Counted from the first letter of the stretch, positions 8,510 to 19,170 are shown. The stretch is 64,000 nucleotides of DNA from Chthoniobacterales bacterium (GCA_036569045.1 DATCRI010000087.1:64381-128380); one strand, 5' to 3'. Made by a program: numbers and translations. Notes: generated from the letters alone by a model not told the origin.

Positions 8510-9751
8510 TTACGAAAAGAGATCATACACGTCGGAACGGATGCCGGAATTGTCCGGGCGAGAGTAAACCGCCTGCACGACCGAGATGTGTCGCGTCGCG
8601 AACGCCGCCTCGCAATAGCGCAGGTAGTAGCGCCACTTGCGCAGGAACCACTCGTCGAAGCCAAGCGCGCGAACCTCCTCGCGCCGGGCCTCGAAACGCT
8701 CCGCCCAGAGCGCGAGCGTCTTCGCGTAATGCGGGCCGAGATCCTCCCAGTCGAAGAGGTTGAGCGTGCCGGTGCGATTGAGGGCCTGCGTCACGCGGGC
8801 CTGCGAGACGAGCAGCGAACCGGGAAAGATGTGCTTCTGGATGAAATCGACGCCGTCGCGAAGGATGCGAAACTGGCGATCCGGACAGGTGATCATTTGC
8901 AGCGCGAAGAGCCCGTGCAGCTCGAGCAGGCGCTGGCAGCAGTCGAAATATTCGTCGAGGTAGCGATCGCCGACGGCCTCGATCATTTCCACGGACACGA
9001 TCTTGTCGAAGCGCCCGGAGAGCCGGCGATAATCCTCCAGCCGCACGTCGATCCGGTCGGCAAGACCCGCCGCGGCGATGCGCGTCTGCGCCTCGGCGAG
9101 CTGGGCCTCGGAAATGGTGATCGTCGTCACGCGGCAGCCGTATTTCCGAGCGGCGTGAATGGAGAACGCGCCCCAACCCGTGCCGATCTCCAGCAGGCGG
9201 TCGCCGGCCCGGAGCTGAAGCTTGCGGCACAGGCGATCGATTTTTTCGATCTGGGCTTCTTCGAGCGAAAGCGCCGGCGGATCGAAGACGGCCGACGAAT
9301 ACGTCATCGACGGGTCGAGCCAGAGCTTGAAGAAGTCGTTGCTGAGGTCGTAGTGCTCACGAATGTTCTCGCGCGCCTTCGCCTCGCTATTCGGCCGCAG
9401 CAGGTGGCGGACGCGGTTCGCGGCGTTCAGAAGATTCAAGAACGCGGCCTTCGCACCGCCCTCGGTCTGCATCGCGCCGGAGTCCTCGGCATTGCGAATG
9501 AAAAAGGCGATCACGCGGGTGAGGTCGGGCGTTTCCCACTGGCCGTCGAGGTAGGCCTCGGCAAAGCCGATCGGCCCGAAGAGCACGCAGCGCTGGAAGA
9601 ACGCCTCGTCGTGAATCTCGATGCGGGCCGGCTGGCGCTTGTCGAGGCCGCCAAACCACTGCGCGCAGCCATCAGGTAGCACCAGCTCGAGCGATCCGCC
9701 TTGCAGCGGTCGCAGCGAATTCAGCACGAGATTGCGGAAGACGGTCTTCAC
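8510..9751 (-). CDS. cfa: Cyclopropane-fatty-acyl-phospholipid synthase family methyltransferase (variant active site)
   Basis: The GTG start at 9751 overlaps the yjbQ stop (GTGA); a longer frame exists but reads through neighbouring genes. The 413-residue product has the CFA N-terminal lipid-binding domain (about 1-130), then [20 protein letters not shown] and SAM motif [26 protein letters not shown] carries the conserved Glu. Where E. coli Cfa has LLHTIG with bicarbonate-binding His, this protein reads LQMITC, so Gln replaces His. Similar Gln-containing paralogues occur, to my recollection, in clusters with DUF1365 and FAD oxidoreductases. It could form cyclopropane rings, or methyl-branched or furan-fatty-acid precursors. 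Confidence 0.88.
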   Translation of the reverse strand: MKTVFRNLVLNSLRPLQGGSLELVLPDGCAQWFGGLDKRQPARIEIHDEAFFQRCVLFGPIGFAEAYLDGQWETPDLTRVIAFFIRNAEDSGAMQTEGGAKAAFLNLLNAANRVRHLLRPNSEAKARENIREHYDLSNDFFKLWLDPSMTYSSAVFDPPALSLEEAQIEKIDRLCRKLQLRAGDRLLEIGTGWGAFSIHAARKYGCRVTTITISEAQLAEAQTRIAAAGLADRIDVRLEDYRRLSGRFDKIVSVEMIEAVGDRYLDEYFDCCQRLLELHGLFALQMITCPDRQFRILRDGVDFIQKHIFPGSLLVSQARVTQALNRTGTLNLFDWEDLGPHYAKTLALWAERFEARREEVRALGFDEWFLRKWRYYLRYCEAAFATRHISVVQAVYSRPDNSGIRSDVYDLFS

Positions 9752-10167
9752 TCGCCAATGATCTTCACGAGCACGCGCTTGCGGCGAAGGCCGTCGAATT
9801 CCCCATAGAAAATCTGTTCCCACGGCCCGAAGTCCAGCCGGCCGGCGGTGATGGCGACGACCACCTCGCGGCCCATGATCGTGCGCTTGAGATGCGCATC
9901 CGCGTTGTCTTCGCCGGTGCGATTGTGAAGGTATTGGGCGTGCGGCTTTTCCGGCGCCAGCGCCTCGAGCCATTTCTCGAGGTCGGCATGCAGGCCGCGC
10001 TCGTCGTCATTGATGAACACGCTAGCGCTGATGTGCATGGCGTTCACGAGGCAGAGACCTTCGCGAACGCCGCTCTCGGCAAGGCAGCGCTCGACCTCGC
10101 CGGTGATGTTGAAAAACTCACGCCGTTGCCGGACGTCGAACCAGAGTTCTTTGCGGTAGGATTTCAT
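9748..10167 (-). CDS. yjbQ: YjbQ / UPF0047 family protein
   Basis: A 139-residue member of the UPF0047 (YjbQ) family, which is about 135-140 residues long and trimeric in solved structures. Some members have weak thiamine-phosphate synthase activity. Family marks are [50 protein letters not shown] and [13 protein letters not shown], which carry the conserved His and Asp/Glu metal-site residues. Both ends overlap neighbours by 4 nt, so it is co-translated inside the lipid run. Its link to lipid modification is unknown. Confidence 0.92.
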   Translation of the reverse strand: MKSYRKELWFDVRQRREFFNITGEVERCLAESGVREGLCLVNAMHISASVFINDDERGLHADLEKWLEALAPEKPHAQYLHNRTGEDNADAHLKRTIMGREVVVAITAGRLDFGPWEQIFYGEFDGLRRKRVLVKIIGE

Positions 10168-10937
10168 CGCAGGGATCGGTGGGGATTGAATACGTCACGT
10201 TGCTGCTCGCGGTTCACTTCTTTTCGATGAAACGGCACGCGCTTCAGCCACAGGCGCAGCGCCTCCCAGTGGATCGCGCCGATCACCTTGAGCGTGATGA
10301 GCGGATACTTGACCGTGAAACGCGCCAGATTTGCCGCGGTGAGCGGCACGCGGGTGCCGGTGAGCGTGCTGATGAGCTCGCGTTCTTCGCCGCGGTAGTC
10401 GTCGATGAAGATGCGCAGATGCTCGCCCGGGGCGTCGAAACGGAAGTCGAAGGCGAGATCGAGATCGGAAAACGGCGAGACGTAGAAATGCTTCGTCGCG
10501 CGACGATGGAACCCTACTTCCTTGCGCGGGACGAGGAACGGCTTGCGCTCGTGGAAGGTGTTCTCGACCTCGACGACGGACGTGTAGGGTTCGCCCGCGG
10601 CGTCGTAGAAAAAGAAGACCGAGATGGGATTGAAGGTGTAGCCGAAGACGCGCGGCAGCGTGAGCACCCGCACGGCGGCGGGCTCGCGCGTCTCGCCCTC
10701 CCGGCGCAGGAACTCCACGACGTTCTCCCGGATGCTCGAGCGGCCGAGTGAAAAGTGATCGGCATCGTGCAGGCTGTAGAGGCCGGGCTCGTTGACGGCG
10801 AAGAGCGGAATCTCCCGCTCGATCCGCTCCAGCTCGTCGAGATCGAGCCACATGAGGAAAATGCGATAGACGAACTCGTGCCGCTTCGGCGAGAGACGGC
10901 GGTGCATTACCGAGCATTCGTAGATCGCGGAGTTCAT
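10164..10937 (-). CDS. DUF1365 domain protein
   Basis: A 257-residue protein matching DUF1365 (COG3496) along its full length. Typical motifs are [12 protein letters not shown] near the N-terminus, [17 protein letters not shown] in the middle and [16 protein letters not shown] in the second half. The start at 10937 overlaps the FAD oxidoreductase by 4 nt. In many proteobacteria DUF1365, an FAD oxidoreductase and a CFA-synthase paralogue occur together, often in photooxidative or membrane stress regulons. Biochemistry of the family is unknown to me; a role in modified fatty acids is inferred from this recurring neighbourhood. Confidence 0.9.
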   Translation of the reverse strand: MNSAIYECSVMHRRLSPKRHEFVYRIFLMWLDLDELERIEREIPLFAVNEPGLYSLHDADHFSLGRSSIRENVVEFLRREGETREPAAVRVLTLPRVFGYTFNPISVFFFYDAAGEPYTSVVEVENTFHERKPFLVPRKEVGFHRRATKHFYVSPFSDLDLAFDFRFDAPGEHLRIFIDDYRGEERELISTLTGTRVPLTAANLARFTVKYPLITLKVIGAIHWEALRLWLKRVPFHRKEVNREQQRDVFNPHRSLR

Positions 10938-12193
10938 GCGGCGGCGAGATGTTCGCGCACGGCAGCGCAGGCCTCGAGCGCGGACCAGTAGGCATCCTCG
11001 TGAAAGCCGTAGTGGAAATAGCTGCCGCAAAAATAGACGCGCTGTGTCGGCGAACGGCGGTTGAGGCTGGGCAGCTCCGCCTGCGCGCGCAAAGCCTCGA
11101 GCGTGAAGATCGGGTGCTCGTATTCGGTCTCGTAGATGATCTTCGCGGGATCGACGAGGTCGCGCGAATTTAGCGAGACGAAGTAGTCGCGGCGCGGGGA
11201 CACGTTCTGCAACGCGTTCATCCAGTAGTGCAGCGACGGGCGCTCCTGCGCGTCGATCCGGTAGTTCCACGAGGCCCAGGCGATGCGGCGGCGCGGCATC
11301 AGCGAGGCATCCGTGTGCAGCGTCGCGAGGTTAGGCTGGTAGGCGAAAGCGCCGAGGAGCCTTTGCTGTTCGGCATCCGGGCGGGCGAGCATCCGGAGCG
11401 CCTGATCGCCGTGCGCGGCGATGATCACGCGGTCAAAATCCGCCGCGGCGTCGTCCGCAGTGCGAATCGTGGCTCCGGCTGGCGACTCCTCGACCGAAAC
11501 CACCGGCGAGCCCAGCCGGACATCGGTGAACTTTTCGAGAATGCGCCGCACGTAGCTGCGCGCGCCGCGGCTGACCGTGAACCACGGATGGTGCGTCTTC
11601 ACGCCGAGGAAGCCGTGGTTGTGGAAGAAGCGGAGGAGCATCGCGGCCGGAAAATCGAGCACGCCTTCGGGCTGCGAAGACCAGATCGCGGCGCTCATCG
11701 GCACGAGATAGTGTTCCAGCAGGTCGCGGCCAAAGCCGTGCTGTTCCGCAAACTGGCGCACGCTGAGGTCGCGCACGGCCGGATCGTCGAGCGAAGCATT
11801 CGCGACCTGAAAGAAACGCGTGATCTCGCCGAGCAGCCGATGAAAGCGAGGACGGAGAAGATTGCGCTTCTGGGCGAAGACCTTGCGCAGCCCCATGCCG
11901 TTGTATTCGAGATCGTCCGGCAGATGCTGAACGCTGAACGACATCTCGCTGGGCTGCGTGGCGACGCCCAGTTCCTCGAAGAGTCGGCAGAGATTCGGGT
12001 AGGTGACGCGGTTGAAGACGATGAAGCCGGTGTCGATCGGCACCTCGCGACCGTCCTCGTCGGCGACGACCGTGTTCGTGTGGCCGCCGGGGCGAGCCGC
12101 CTGTTCGAAGAGCGTGAGGCGGGCCTGCTCGCGGAGGTTCCACGCGCAGCCGAGACCGGCGATGCCAGTCCCGATGATCGCAATCCGTTCCAC
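10934..12193 (-). CDS. FAD-dependent amine-oxidase-type oxidoreductase (COG2907)
   Basis: The GTG start at 12193 lies 4 bp after the desaturase stop and places the dinucleotide-binding motif IAIIGTGIAGLGCAWNL at residue 3, as usual. The 419-residue product also has the second FAD contact region EQAARPGGHTNTV, the COG2907 stretch PIDTGFIVFN and the C-terminal FCGSYFHYGFHEDAYWSAL segment. COG2907 proteins cluster with DUF1365 and CFA genes in many bacteria and probably oxidise or desaturate an acyl intermediate. No ATG is available near the true N-terminus. Cofactor assignment is secure; the substrate is not known. Confidence 0.9.
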   Translation of the reverse strand: MERIAIIGTGIAGLGCAWNLREQARLTLFEQAARPGGHTNTVVADEDGREVPIDTGFIVFNRVTYPNLCRLFEELGVATQPSEMSFSVQHLPDDLEYNGMGLRKVFAQKRNLLRPRFHRLLGEITRFFQVANASLDDPAVRDLSVRQFAEQHGFGRDLLEHYLVPMSAAIWSSQPEGVLDFPAAMLLRFFHNHGFLGVKTHHPWFTVSRGARSYVRRILEKFTDVRLGSPVVSVEESPAGATIRTADDAAADFDRVIIAAHGDQALRMLARPDAEQQRLLGAFAYQPNLATLHTDASLMPRRRIAWASWNYRIDAQERPSLHYWMNALQNVSPRRDYFVSLNSRDLVDPAKIIYETEYEHPIFTLEALRAQAELPSLNRRSPTQRVYFCGSYFHYGFHEDAYWSALEACAAVREHLAAA

Positions 12194-12197
12194 GGTG

Positions 12198-13217
<1,020 letters not shown>

Positions 13218-14092
13218 AATACTCGATCGTGATGCTGCCCTGCTTATCGGCATGATGGATTACGACGCGCGTCGCGAGACGGTGCTGTAATAAATTCTGT
13301 AAATGCAGAACGGCGGGCGCGGTGGCCTCGGCCGTTTTTGCCCGCTTCTTCCCGGACGTGCCCTGCGTTTTCGAAAGATGCGTCGCCGCAAGCTTCTCCG
13401 CGGTGCGCACCGAGGCGGACTGCCGGATGATGACGTCGGCAAGGAGACGCTGCTCCTCCTTCGATTTCAGGGAAAGAAGGACCTTCGCGTGGCCGACCGA
13501 GATCCGGCTCTGGCGAACCATCGTCTGCACGTCGGGATCGAGATCGAGCAGACGCATGGAGTTCGCCACGGAGGCGCGGCTCTTACCGACGCGGCGCGAG
13601 ATTTCCTCCTGGGTGAGGCCGAATTCGTGGGCCAGCCGCGAGTAGGCGGCGGCTTCTTCGATCGGGTTGAGGTCTTCGCGCTGAAGGTTCTCGATGAGGG
13701 CGAGCTCGAGGACTTCCTGATCGCTCGCCTTGCGAATGATGACCGGCGCCTCGACGAGACCAACAAGCTGCGAGGCCCGCCAGCGACGCTCGCCGGCGAT
13801 CAGTTCATAGCGCTCGCCGGACTTGCGAACGATGAGAGGCTGGATGATGCCGCGCTCGCGAATGGATTCCACGAGCTCGTTGAGCTGGTCGGCGCGGAAC
13901 TCCGTGCGCGGCTGGTGCGGGCTCGGAAAAATATCCGCGAGAGGGATGGACTGGATGCGCTCGCCATCGGCCTCGGCCGGCACAGGCGCCGCAACTCTCG
14001 TATTGATGAGAGCTCCTAATCCTTTTCCGAGCGCCGGTTTTGCCATGGGGTGTCCGATCCTAGGGACCCCGTTCGTGCAAATCAACTTGAAC

Positions 14093-14782
14093 ATGCCCCC
14101 GAAAAATCCGGATCGTCCGCGCGTGCCCGACGAACCGCCCAAACTCTTCGAAAGACTCGCGATCTGGCACGTCGCTCCGGCGGCCCGCGGGGCCGGGCAA
14201 ATGGCGCTGGACGAAGTGATGCTGCGGCTCGCGGAGGAGCCCACCATGCGGCTCTACCGCTGGCAACAGCCCGAGGTGACCATCGGCTACCCTCAACATT
14301 GGGAGGATGCACAGGCCTTCGCGGGTGATCGCCCCATCACTCGTCGATGCACGGGAGGCGGATTCGTCGAACACGGCGCCGACCTCACGATTGCGCTCGC
14401 GGTGCCGGCCACGCATCCCTTCGCCCGCCTCGCGCCGGCAGAAGCGTATCGCCGCATCCACGAAGCCATCCGCGCGGGACTCGACGACGCGGAAGTTCGG
14501 CTCGCCACCGAGGCGGAGTGCACGTGCGGACCGGCGTGCTTTGCGAGCCCCGCGCTCCACGATGTGATGCGCGGCGGACATAAGATTCTGGGCGGCGCCC
14601 AGCGACGCTCGCGGGAGGGGTTTCTCTACCAGGGCAGCCTTCGGGACGCAGATTTCGCGAATGCGGCAGCGGCTTTTTCCGACGCGGTGGAACTCTGGCG
14701 ACCTCCCGCCGGCTGGGAAACCATTTTCGAGGGACTGGTGAGCACTCGCTACGGCGCGGAAGCCTGGAATCGGCGGCGCTAG
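14093..14782 (+). CDS. Lipoate-protein ligase A-like protein
   Basis: A 229-residue member of the BPL/LplA/LipB superfamily, which attaches lipoyl or octanoyl groups to lysines of 2-oxoacid dehydrogenases and GcvH. Characteristic blocks are RLYRWQQPEVTIGYPQ, RRCTGGGFVEHGADLTIAL (lipoyl-adenylate loop) and HKILGGAQRRSREGFLYQG with the catalytic Lys. The C-terminal adenylating accessory domain of E. coli LplA is absent, so it may be an octanoyl/lipoyl transferase (LipM/LipL-like) rather than a full ligase. It is divergent from parB with a 46-bp gap. Confidence 0.8.
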   Translation: MPPKNPDRPRVPDEPPKLFERLAIWHVAPAARGAGQMALDEVMLRLAEEPTMRLYRWQQPEVTIGYPQHWEDAQAFAGDRPITRRCTGGGFVEHGADLTIALAVPATHPFARLAPAEAYRRIHEAIRAGLDDAEVRLATEAECTCGPACFASPALHDVMRGGHKILGGAQRRSREGFLYQGSLRDADFANAAAAFSDAVELWRPPAGWETIFEGLVSTRYGAEAWNRRR

Positions 14783-14786
14783 GCGG

Positions 14787-15431
14787 CTAGGGCACCGGCT
14801 CGGTGGTGGCTTCGCCGCGGCCGAGCGCGTCGAAAGAAATGTCGAGCACGGGATATGTCTTCCAATTCTTCAAATCGAAGTGCCACCACTCGAAGGGATA
14901 GGGCTCGAATCCGTGGTGCGTCATCACGTCCTCGAGCTTCCGCATGTTGGCGCGCTGGAGGGGAGTCATCGCCGGAGAATTGCGGTGCGCGGCCTCGGTG
15001 AAGTCGTCGAACGAGCTGGGCATATCGAGCGCGTTGCCCATTTTGTCGACCAGCGTGACGTCGACGGCGGTGCCGCGCGTGTGCCGGCCGCGGTTTACGG
15101 CGGGATTCGAGACGTATCGCTCGTCGTGGACAAGATCCCACATTTTCTGCTGCACGGAGAGCGGCCGGTAGCCGTCGTAGATCTCGAGGCCGAGGCCCTC
15201 TTTCGCGAGATCGGCCTGCACCGCGGCAAGGGCGGCGGCGGTGTCGCGATGGACGAAGAACTTCGCCGCCGGGTAGAGCACTTCGCCGGTAAAATTATAG
15301 CGGGTGGCGTAGCGAATCTCAGGCAGCAACGGCGGCTGGATCGTCGCCCCGTCGACGAGATGATGCTCGATCGGCGCCGCCTGCAGCGAAGCCGCCAGGA
15401 CGAACAGCAACGCCAGCCCGCGACGGATCAT
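14787..15431 (-). CDS. D-alanyl-D-alanine dipeptidase (VanX/DdpX family)
   Basis: A 214-residue M15D-family zinc dipeptidase with a signal peptide (MIRRGLALLFVLAASLQAA). VanX-type zinc and catalytic elements are visible: EIYDGYRPLSVQQKMWD, SRGTAVD-like RGRHTRGTAVDVTLVD (His and Asp ligands), and the C-terminal FEWWHFD with Glu base and His ligand. The enzyme cleaves D-Ala-D-Ala in the periplasm, normally for cell-wall fragment recycling in species without vancomycin clusters; no vanHA is present. Its start overlaps the stop of the upstream lipoprotein gene (ATGA, 15428-15431). Confidence 0.92.
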   Translation of the reverse strand: MIRRGLALLFVLAASLQAAPIEHHLVDGATIQPPLLPEIRYATRYNFTGEVLYPAAKFFVHRDTAAALAAVQADLAKEGLGLEIYDGYRPLSVQQKMWDLVHDERYVSNPAVNRGRHTRGTAVDVTLVDKMGNALDMPSSFDDFTEAAHRNSPAMTPLQRANMRKLEDVMTHHGFEPYPFEWWHFDLKNWKTYPVLDISFDALGRGEATTEPVP

Positions 15432-15895
15432 CGCCGCTCGGGATAGCGCGCCAGCAGCTCGGAGAGAATTTTCTTCGCGGTGCTCGATTTTTGCGTCCGC
15501 AAGAGCGCGGCGCTTTCGGAGGGGCTGCCCCAGCGCAGAATTTCGATCGTGACCTGGCGGGTGGCGGAGTTCGGCGCGGCGGGCTTGTAGAGCAAAAGGA
15601 GGTTCTGCCCGACGATGTCGTCGGTGTAGTCGTCCACGGTGTAGATGTCGCCCGTCGCGAGCACGCGGAACTGCGTGCCGGCCGGCCAGCGGGCCCAATC
15701 CGCCGCCGCACTGGAGACGGCGCCGACCAGATAGCGACTGCCGCACGCGGTGAGGCCATTGCCGCCGGCACCCATATACGAGGTGACGTTGACCTTCTGG
15801 TAGGTGGCGCGAGGGAGCGGGTCTTCGTAAGCCGGGCCACCGGCGCAACCGGCAAGACCAAGCAGGACGGGAAAGAGAAGGGGCAGGAAGCGCAC
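15428..15895 (-). CDS. Small lipoprotein with 3D-like domain
   Basis: A 155-residue protein starting with GTG and carrying a lipoprotein signal peptide whose lipobox is LAGCAG (Cys near residue 17). The middle part, from YMGAGGNGLTACG through PAGTQFRVLATGDIYTVDDYTDDIVGQNLLLLY, resembles the 3D (Asp-Asp-Asp) beta-barrel domain found in MltA-type murein hydrolases and Rpf-like proteins. The three Asp are only partly clear, so this is tentative. It is translationally coupled to a D-Ala-D-Ala dipeptidase, which fits a cell-wall role. Confidence 0.65.
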   Translation of the reverse strand: MRFLPLLFPVLLGLAGCAGGPAYEDPLPRATYQKVNVTSYMGAGGNGLTACGSRYLVGAVSSAAADWARWPAGTQFRVLATGDIYTVDDYTDDIVGQNLLLLYKPAAPNSATRQVTIEILRWGSPSESAALLRTQKSSTAKKILSELLARYPERR

Positions 15896-15938
15896 GAGAC
15901 GTTTTCGTAGAAAATTCCCCGGCGTAACGCGAGGGATT

Positions 15939-17240
15939 TCAATCCGGCTCGACGGCCGTCGGCACGAGAATGGCGTCGCTCATGCCATGGAGGAGCTTCT
16001 TGTCCTGCGGGCAGATCGTGGCCAGTGCGCCGGCCGTTTTCACGCGACCCTCGCCGGGAAAATAATACGGGCAGAGGCGCACGCGGCCTTTCATGGTGAC
16101 GAGCGCGCCGCTCTCCTCGTCGAGCCAGGGGTGCTCGAGGACGCGCCCCCTGTGGAATTGCTGGAGCAGGTGCGGCCGGCGGTCGTAGCCGGCCAGCGCA
16201 TCGTGAAGCGCGTCGCGCCACTCGTTCTGCGGCACGTCCTGAGCGACGACCACGCCGCGTGAGCCCCACGCAGTTTCGTCGAAGCCGCTGACCTTGAGAA
16301 TCAATTCGCGCTGCTTCTGACTGAACGCGGCCACCTCGTCCCAGCTTTGCACCTCGAGGCGCGGCAGCACGGCATGCGGCGGCAGCGGGGCGGGATCCAG
16401 CAGCCACGTGTAGGGAATGACCTTCCGCAGCGCGACGAGCGTCTTCTCACCCAGCTCGCGCCGCCAGAAATCCTCGAGCGGACGCAGCCAGAACAACGCG
16501 AACCAGAGCTTCTCCTCGAGCTGGGGCTTGAACGGCGGCGTCACCCGCAACGCCCCGGTGCGCGCCCTCTCGAGCAACTGCGCGGAGTTTCGAACGTTCG
16601 CGAGATCGAACAGCTCGAAGAATCGATAGACCGTCGGCTGCCAGTCCTCGCGCGGCGCATCGTCGACGACGCGCCACGTCTTCCCGGCGCCGCGTTCATT
16701 AAGGCGCGCGGCGACCCATTCCATCTCCGGCCGATAAGTCGCGGCCTCCTCGGAAACCACGATGTCCCCACCGGGAACAATCGCCGCGAAGCCGTCGAGC
16801 ATGCCATCCGCGCCGCCAAGGATGTCTTCACCGAGCGCGGCGTATTCGCGGCCGAGCCAGGCGGTGAGGCCGATGCCGCCGGGCACGCTGTCGAGCTCCG
16901 CGATGGTGAACCCGTCGTCGGTCAGAACGAGATCGGGACGAATCACAGCCGGAATTTCGTCGCGAAACATCCGGTCACGCGCAGCTTCCACGAGTTCCGC
17001 GGGCTTGCCCCGGTCGAGCACATCGGCAATCCACGCCGGCTGCCTTCCTTCGGAACTCAGCCGGTAGAGCTGATTGCAGGCCTTGAGAAACTGGTGGAGG
17101 CGGTATCCGAGCTGGTCGAGCTCGGCCGCAAATTTTCGCGAGATCGGGAATGCCTGCGGCGAAACGCGCCACGCCTTCTCGGCAAACAGGCCGCCGGCCG
17201 GCAGCGCGGCCCGAATCCGACGCGCACGGTCGAGGCTCAT
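15939..17240 (-). CDS. Uncharacterised protein, possibly circularly permuted ATP-grasp
   Basis: A 433-residue soluble protein without signal peptide. RPDLVLTDDGFTIAELDSVPGGIGLTA in the first half resembles the ATP/Mg-binding block of circularly permuted ATP-grasp ligases such as glutathionylspermidine-synthase-like proteins. The C-terminal GALVTMKGRVRLCPYYF could be the second half of such a fold. I do not recognise a named family. It is translated directly after ruvA with a 4-nt overlap (17237-17240), which probably reflects packing rather than shared function. Confidence that it is a real gene is high; the function is open. Confidence 0.7.
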   Translation of the reverse strand: MSLDRARRIRAALPAGGLFAEKAWRVSPQAFPISRKFAAELDQLGYRLHQFLKACNQLYRLSSEGRQPAWIADVLDRGKPAELVEAARDRMFRDEIPAVIRPDLVLTDDGFTIAELDSVPGGIGLTAWLGREYAALGEDILGGADGMLDGFAAIVPGGDIVVSEEAATYRPEMEWVAARLNERGAGKTWRVVDDAPREDWQPTVYRFFELFDLANVRNSAQLLERARTGALRVTPPFKPQLEEKLWFALFWLRPLEDFWRRELGEKTLVALRKVIPYTWLLDPAPLPPHAVLPRLEVQSWDEVAAFSQKQRELILKVSGFDETAWGSRGVVVAQDVPQNEWRDALHDALAGYDRRPHLLQQFHRGRVLEHPWLDEESGALVTMKGRVRLCPYYFPGEGRVKTAGALATICPQDKKLLHGMSDAILVPTAVEPD

Positions 17241-17845
17241 CGTGTGAGGATCTTCAGCGCCCCGCGGACCAGTGCGTCACTCGCCGCCGTGGCGCCCTCG
17301 CTCTCGACCGCGAGTTTCACCGCCTTGTGCGCCTCGACCTGTTTGTAGCCGAGCGTGATGAGGGCGAGCACGGCGTCGTGCATCGCGGTCTCGGCCACCG
17401 TCGGGGCATTCTTCGCGCTCGAGGCTTCCCACTCGGCGGCGACGCCCAGCCTGTCCTTGAGCTCGAGCACGACCCGTTCGGCGGTCTTTTTGCCCACGCC
17501 GCTGATCTTCGAGATCGCCGCGACATCTCCCGCCACCACGGCGGCCTTGAAGGCGTCCACGCTCATGCCGCTCAGCACGGAGAGCGCGAGTTTCGGGCCG
17601 ACGCCCGTGACGTGATGAACGAGCAGGCGGTAGAGGTCGCGCTCCGTCCTGGTCCAAAAGCCGATGAGCAGGTGCTCGTCCTCGCGAATGACGAGATGCG
17701 TGAGAATGCGAATCTCCGTGCCGGGCGCCGGCAACCGGTCGAAACTCGAGAGCGGAATCAAAACCTGGTAGCCAACGCCCCGCACGTTAACGACAATCTG
17801 CGTGGGCAACGCCTCCTCCAATTTTCCTTCCAAAAACGTGATCAT
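17237..17845 (-). CDS. ruvA: Holliday junction DNA helicase subunit RuvA
   Basis: A 202-residue RuvA, the normal length, binding four-way junctions and loading RuvB. Domain I (OB fold, 1-64) starts MITFLEGKL and has NVRGVGYQVLIP. Domain II has two helix-hairpin-helix motifs (HHVTGVGPKLALSVLSG and KISGVGKKTAERVVLELK). Domain III (about 155-202, DAVLALITLGYKQVEAHKAV) contacts RuvB. The ATG at 17845 is the only plausible start. ruvB and ruvC are not in the window. A divergent gene probably begins at GTG 17838, so the two 5' ends overlap by 8 bp. Confidence 0.97.
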   Translation of the reverse strand: MITFLEGKLEEALPTQIVVNVRGVGYQVLIPLSSFDRLPAPGTEIRILTHLVIREDEHLLIGFWTRTERDLYRLLVHHVTGVGPKLALSVLSGMSVDAFKAAVVAGDVAAISKISGVGKKTAERVVLELKDRLGVAAEWEASSAKNAPTVAETAMHDAVLALITLGYKQVEAHKAVKLAVESEGATAASDALVRGALKILTR

Positions 17846-18497
17846 TCTTCGACGGCACACGAGTAGCAGACCCCAGAGGAAACACAAACTTCGCCGCCTC
17901 GCCGGGGCGCTGTTGTGTGTCATCGTCGCCCCCGTCGCGGCGCAGACGGAGCCGACCCCGGCGCCCGCCACCACCTGGCACCTCCTGCCCGAGCCGGCCT
18001 TCATGCGGCCCGACTTCGCGACGCCGATCGAGAAGTCGAAGGCCACCGTGCTCACCCCCGCCCTCATCCAGGGCGACGACGTGCGGTATCTCACGAAGGC
18101 GGAGGCCGGGCGGCTGAACGTCGACCTGGAATCCGTCCGCCGCATCGCGCTCGCCAACGCCAGCGCCGAGCTCGCGAAACTCACGCCCGAATACGTGCGC
18201 GACAGTCACGGCGTCGCGCTCTACGCGCGCCTCACGGCCGAAACGCCCACCGTTTCCAGCGTCGTGCTCGCCCCGGATTTCGCCCGGACCTTTGCCGACG
18301 TTCTGGGCCCCGACCTCCTCGTGGCGATCCCGAACCGCTATCGCATCTATGTCTACCCCGCACTGGCCAGCAAGTTCGACCAGACGGCCGACCTCGTGCG
18401 CCGCGATTACGAACTCTCCCCCTACCCCGTGAGCACGGAGGTCTTCCGCATCACGCCGAACGGCCTCGTGGCCGTGGGCAAGTTCGAGGAGCCCTGA
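17838..18497 (+). CDS. Exported protein with DUF1444-like C-terminal domain
   Basis: With the GTG at 17838 the product is 219 residues, with a basic N-terminus followed by a signal-like helix (RRLAGALLCVIVAPVAAQ) and a Pro/Thr-rich linker. The C-terminal half has LGPDLLVAIPNRYRIYVYP, which resembles the YtpQ/DUF1444 fold (LVAIPNRD in that family). The match is weak. The start codon lies within the first codons of the divergent ruvA; the ATG at 17802 is worse because it reaches deeper into ruvA. Function unknown; envelope location likely. Confidence 0.6.
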   Translation: MIILRRHTSSRPQRKHKLRRLAGALLCVIVAPVAAQTEPTPAPATTWHLLPEPAFMRPDFATPIEKSKATVLTPALIQGDDVRYLTKAEAGRLNVDLESVRRIALANASAELAKLTPEYVRDSHGVALYARLTAETPTVSSVVLAPDFARTFADVLGPDLLVAIPNRYRIYVYPALASKFDQTADLVRRDYELSPYPVSTEVFRITPNGLVAVGKFEEP

Positions 18498-18552
18498 AGC
18501 CTGGCCAAACTGCGGGCTTGTCTCCGTCCCGTTTTTTGGTTCGTCTCATCCC

Positions 18553-19089
18553 ATGAAGGCGATGCTTCTTGGAGCGTTTCTTTGGATGGGCGTCTGCGGC
18601 TCGGCCATCGTCCAGGCCGCCAACAATCCCCTGTATCCCTTCGTGGGAAGTTTCCCTGGCAGCACTTCCATCGACTTCGGCGGCGGCTCGGTCTCCACCG
18701 GTGCCGGGACGCTGAAGCTGACGGCCCGCAAAACCAATCCAAAGGCGAAGATCACGCTCTCGACCGTGGTCGTCGACCCGATCTTCAACGACGCCACGCC
18801 TCTCGACATCACCCTCGCCTTCGACGGCAAGGGCAAGCTCGAGGCCACCGCGGCGACCTACGCGGGCTACACGGCCTCGGGCGCGGGCAAGTATTCCCTC
18901 AAGAAAGGCAAGCTCACCTTCTCCGCGACCCTTGTGCTCTCGGACGGCTCCGTCACCGCGACCGTCACGGGCACCCTGAAGTTCACGGCCAAGGCCGCCC
19001 GGCTCGACGCCCTCGCCACGTTCGACCCCGGCCCCGGCCCGCAATCGTGGCACGTCCAGTTCAGCGGCAAGAAAAAGAAGAAGGGCTGA
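18553..19089 (+). CDS. Secreted protein of unknown function
   Basis: A 178-residue protein with a clear signal peptide (MKAMLLGAFLWMGVCGSAIVQA). The mature part is rich in Gly, Thr and Lys and seems to be all beta: strands such as GTLKLTARK, KITLSTVVVD, KLTFSATLVLSD and TGTLKFTAKA alternate polar and hydrophobic residues. It ends in a run of basic residues (SGKKKKKG). I recognise no family. It sits between another exported protein and hpt, all on the plus strand but with gaps of 55 and 81 bp. Confidence 0.62.
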   Translation: MKAMLLGAFLWMGVCGSAIVQAANNPLYPFVGSFPGSTSIDFGGGSVSTGAGTLKLTARKTNPKAKITLSTVVVDPIFNDATPLDITLAFDGKGKLEATAATYAGYTASGAGKYSLKKGKLTFSATLVLSDGSVTATVTGTLKFTAKAARLDALATFDPGPGPQSWHVQFSGKKKKKG

Positions 19090-19170
19090 CTTCGCGCGCG
19101 GTTTGCGGCGGCCGGCGGGCGGCGATTCACGCTTCCACCGCGGCGACTGTCCGCCTATTTTCACGGCCCC

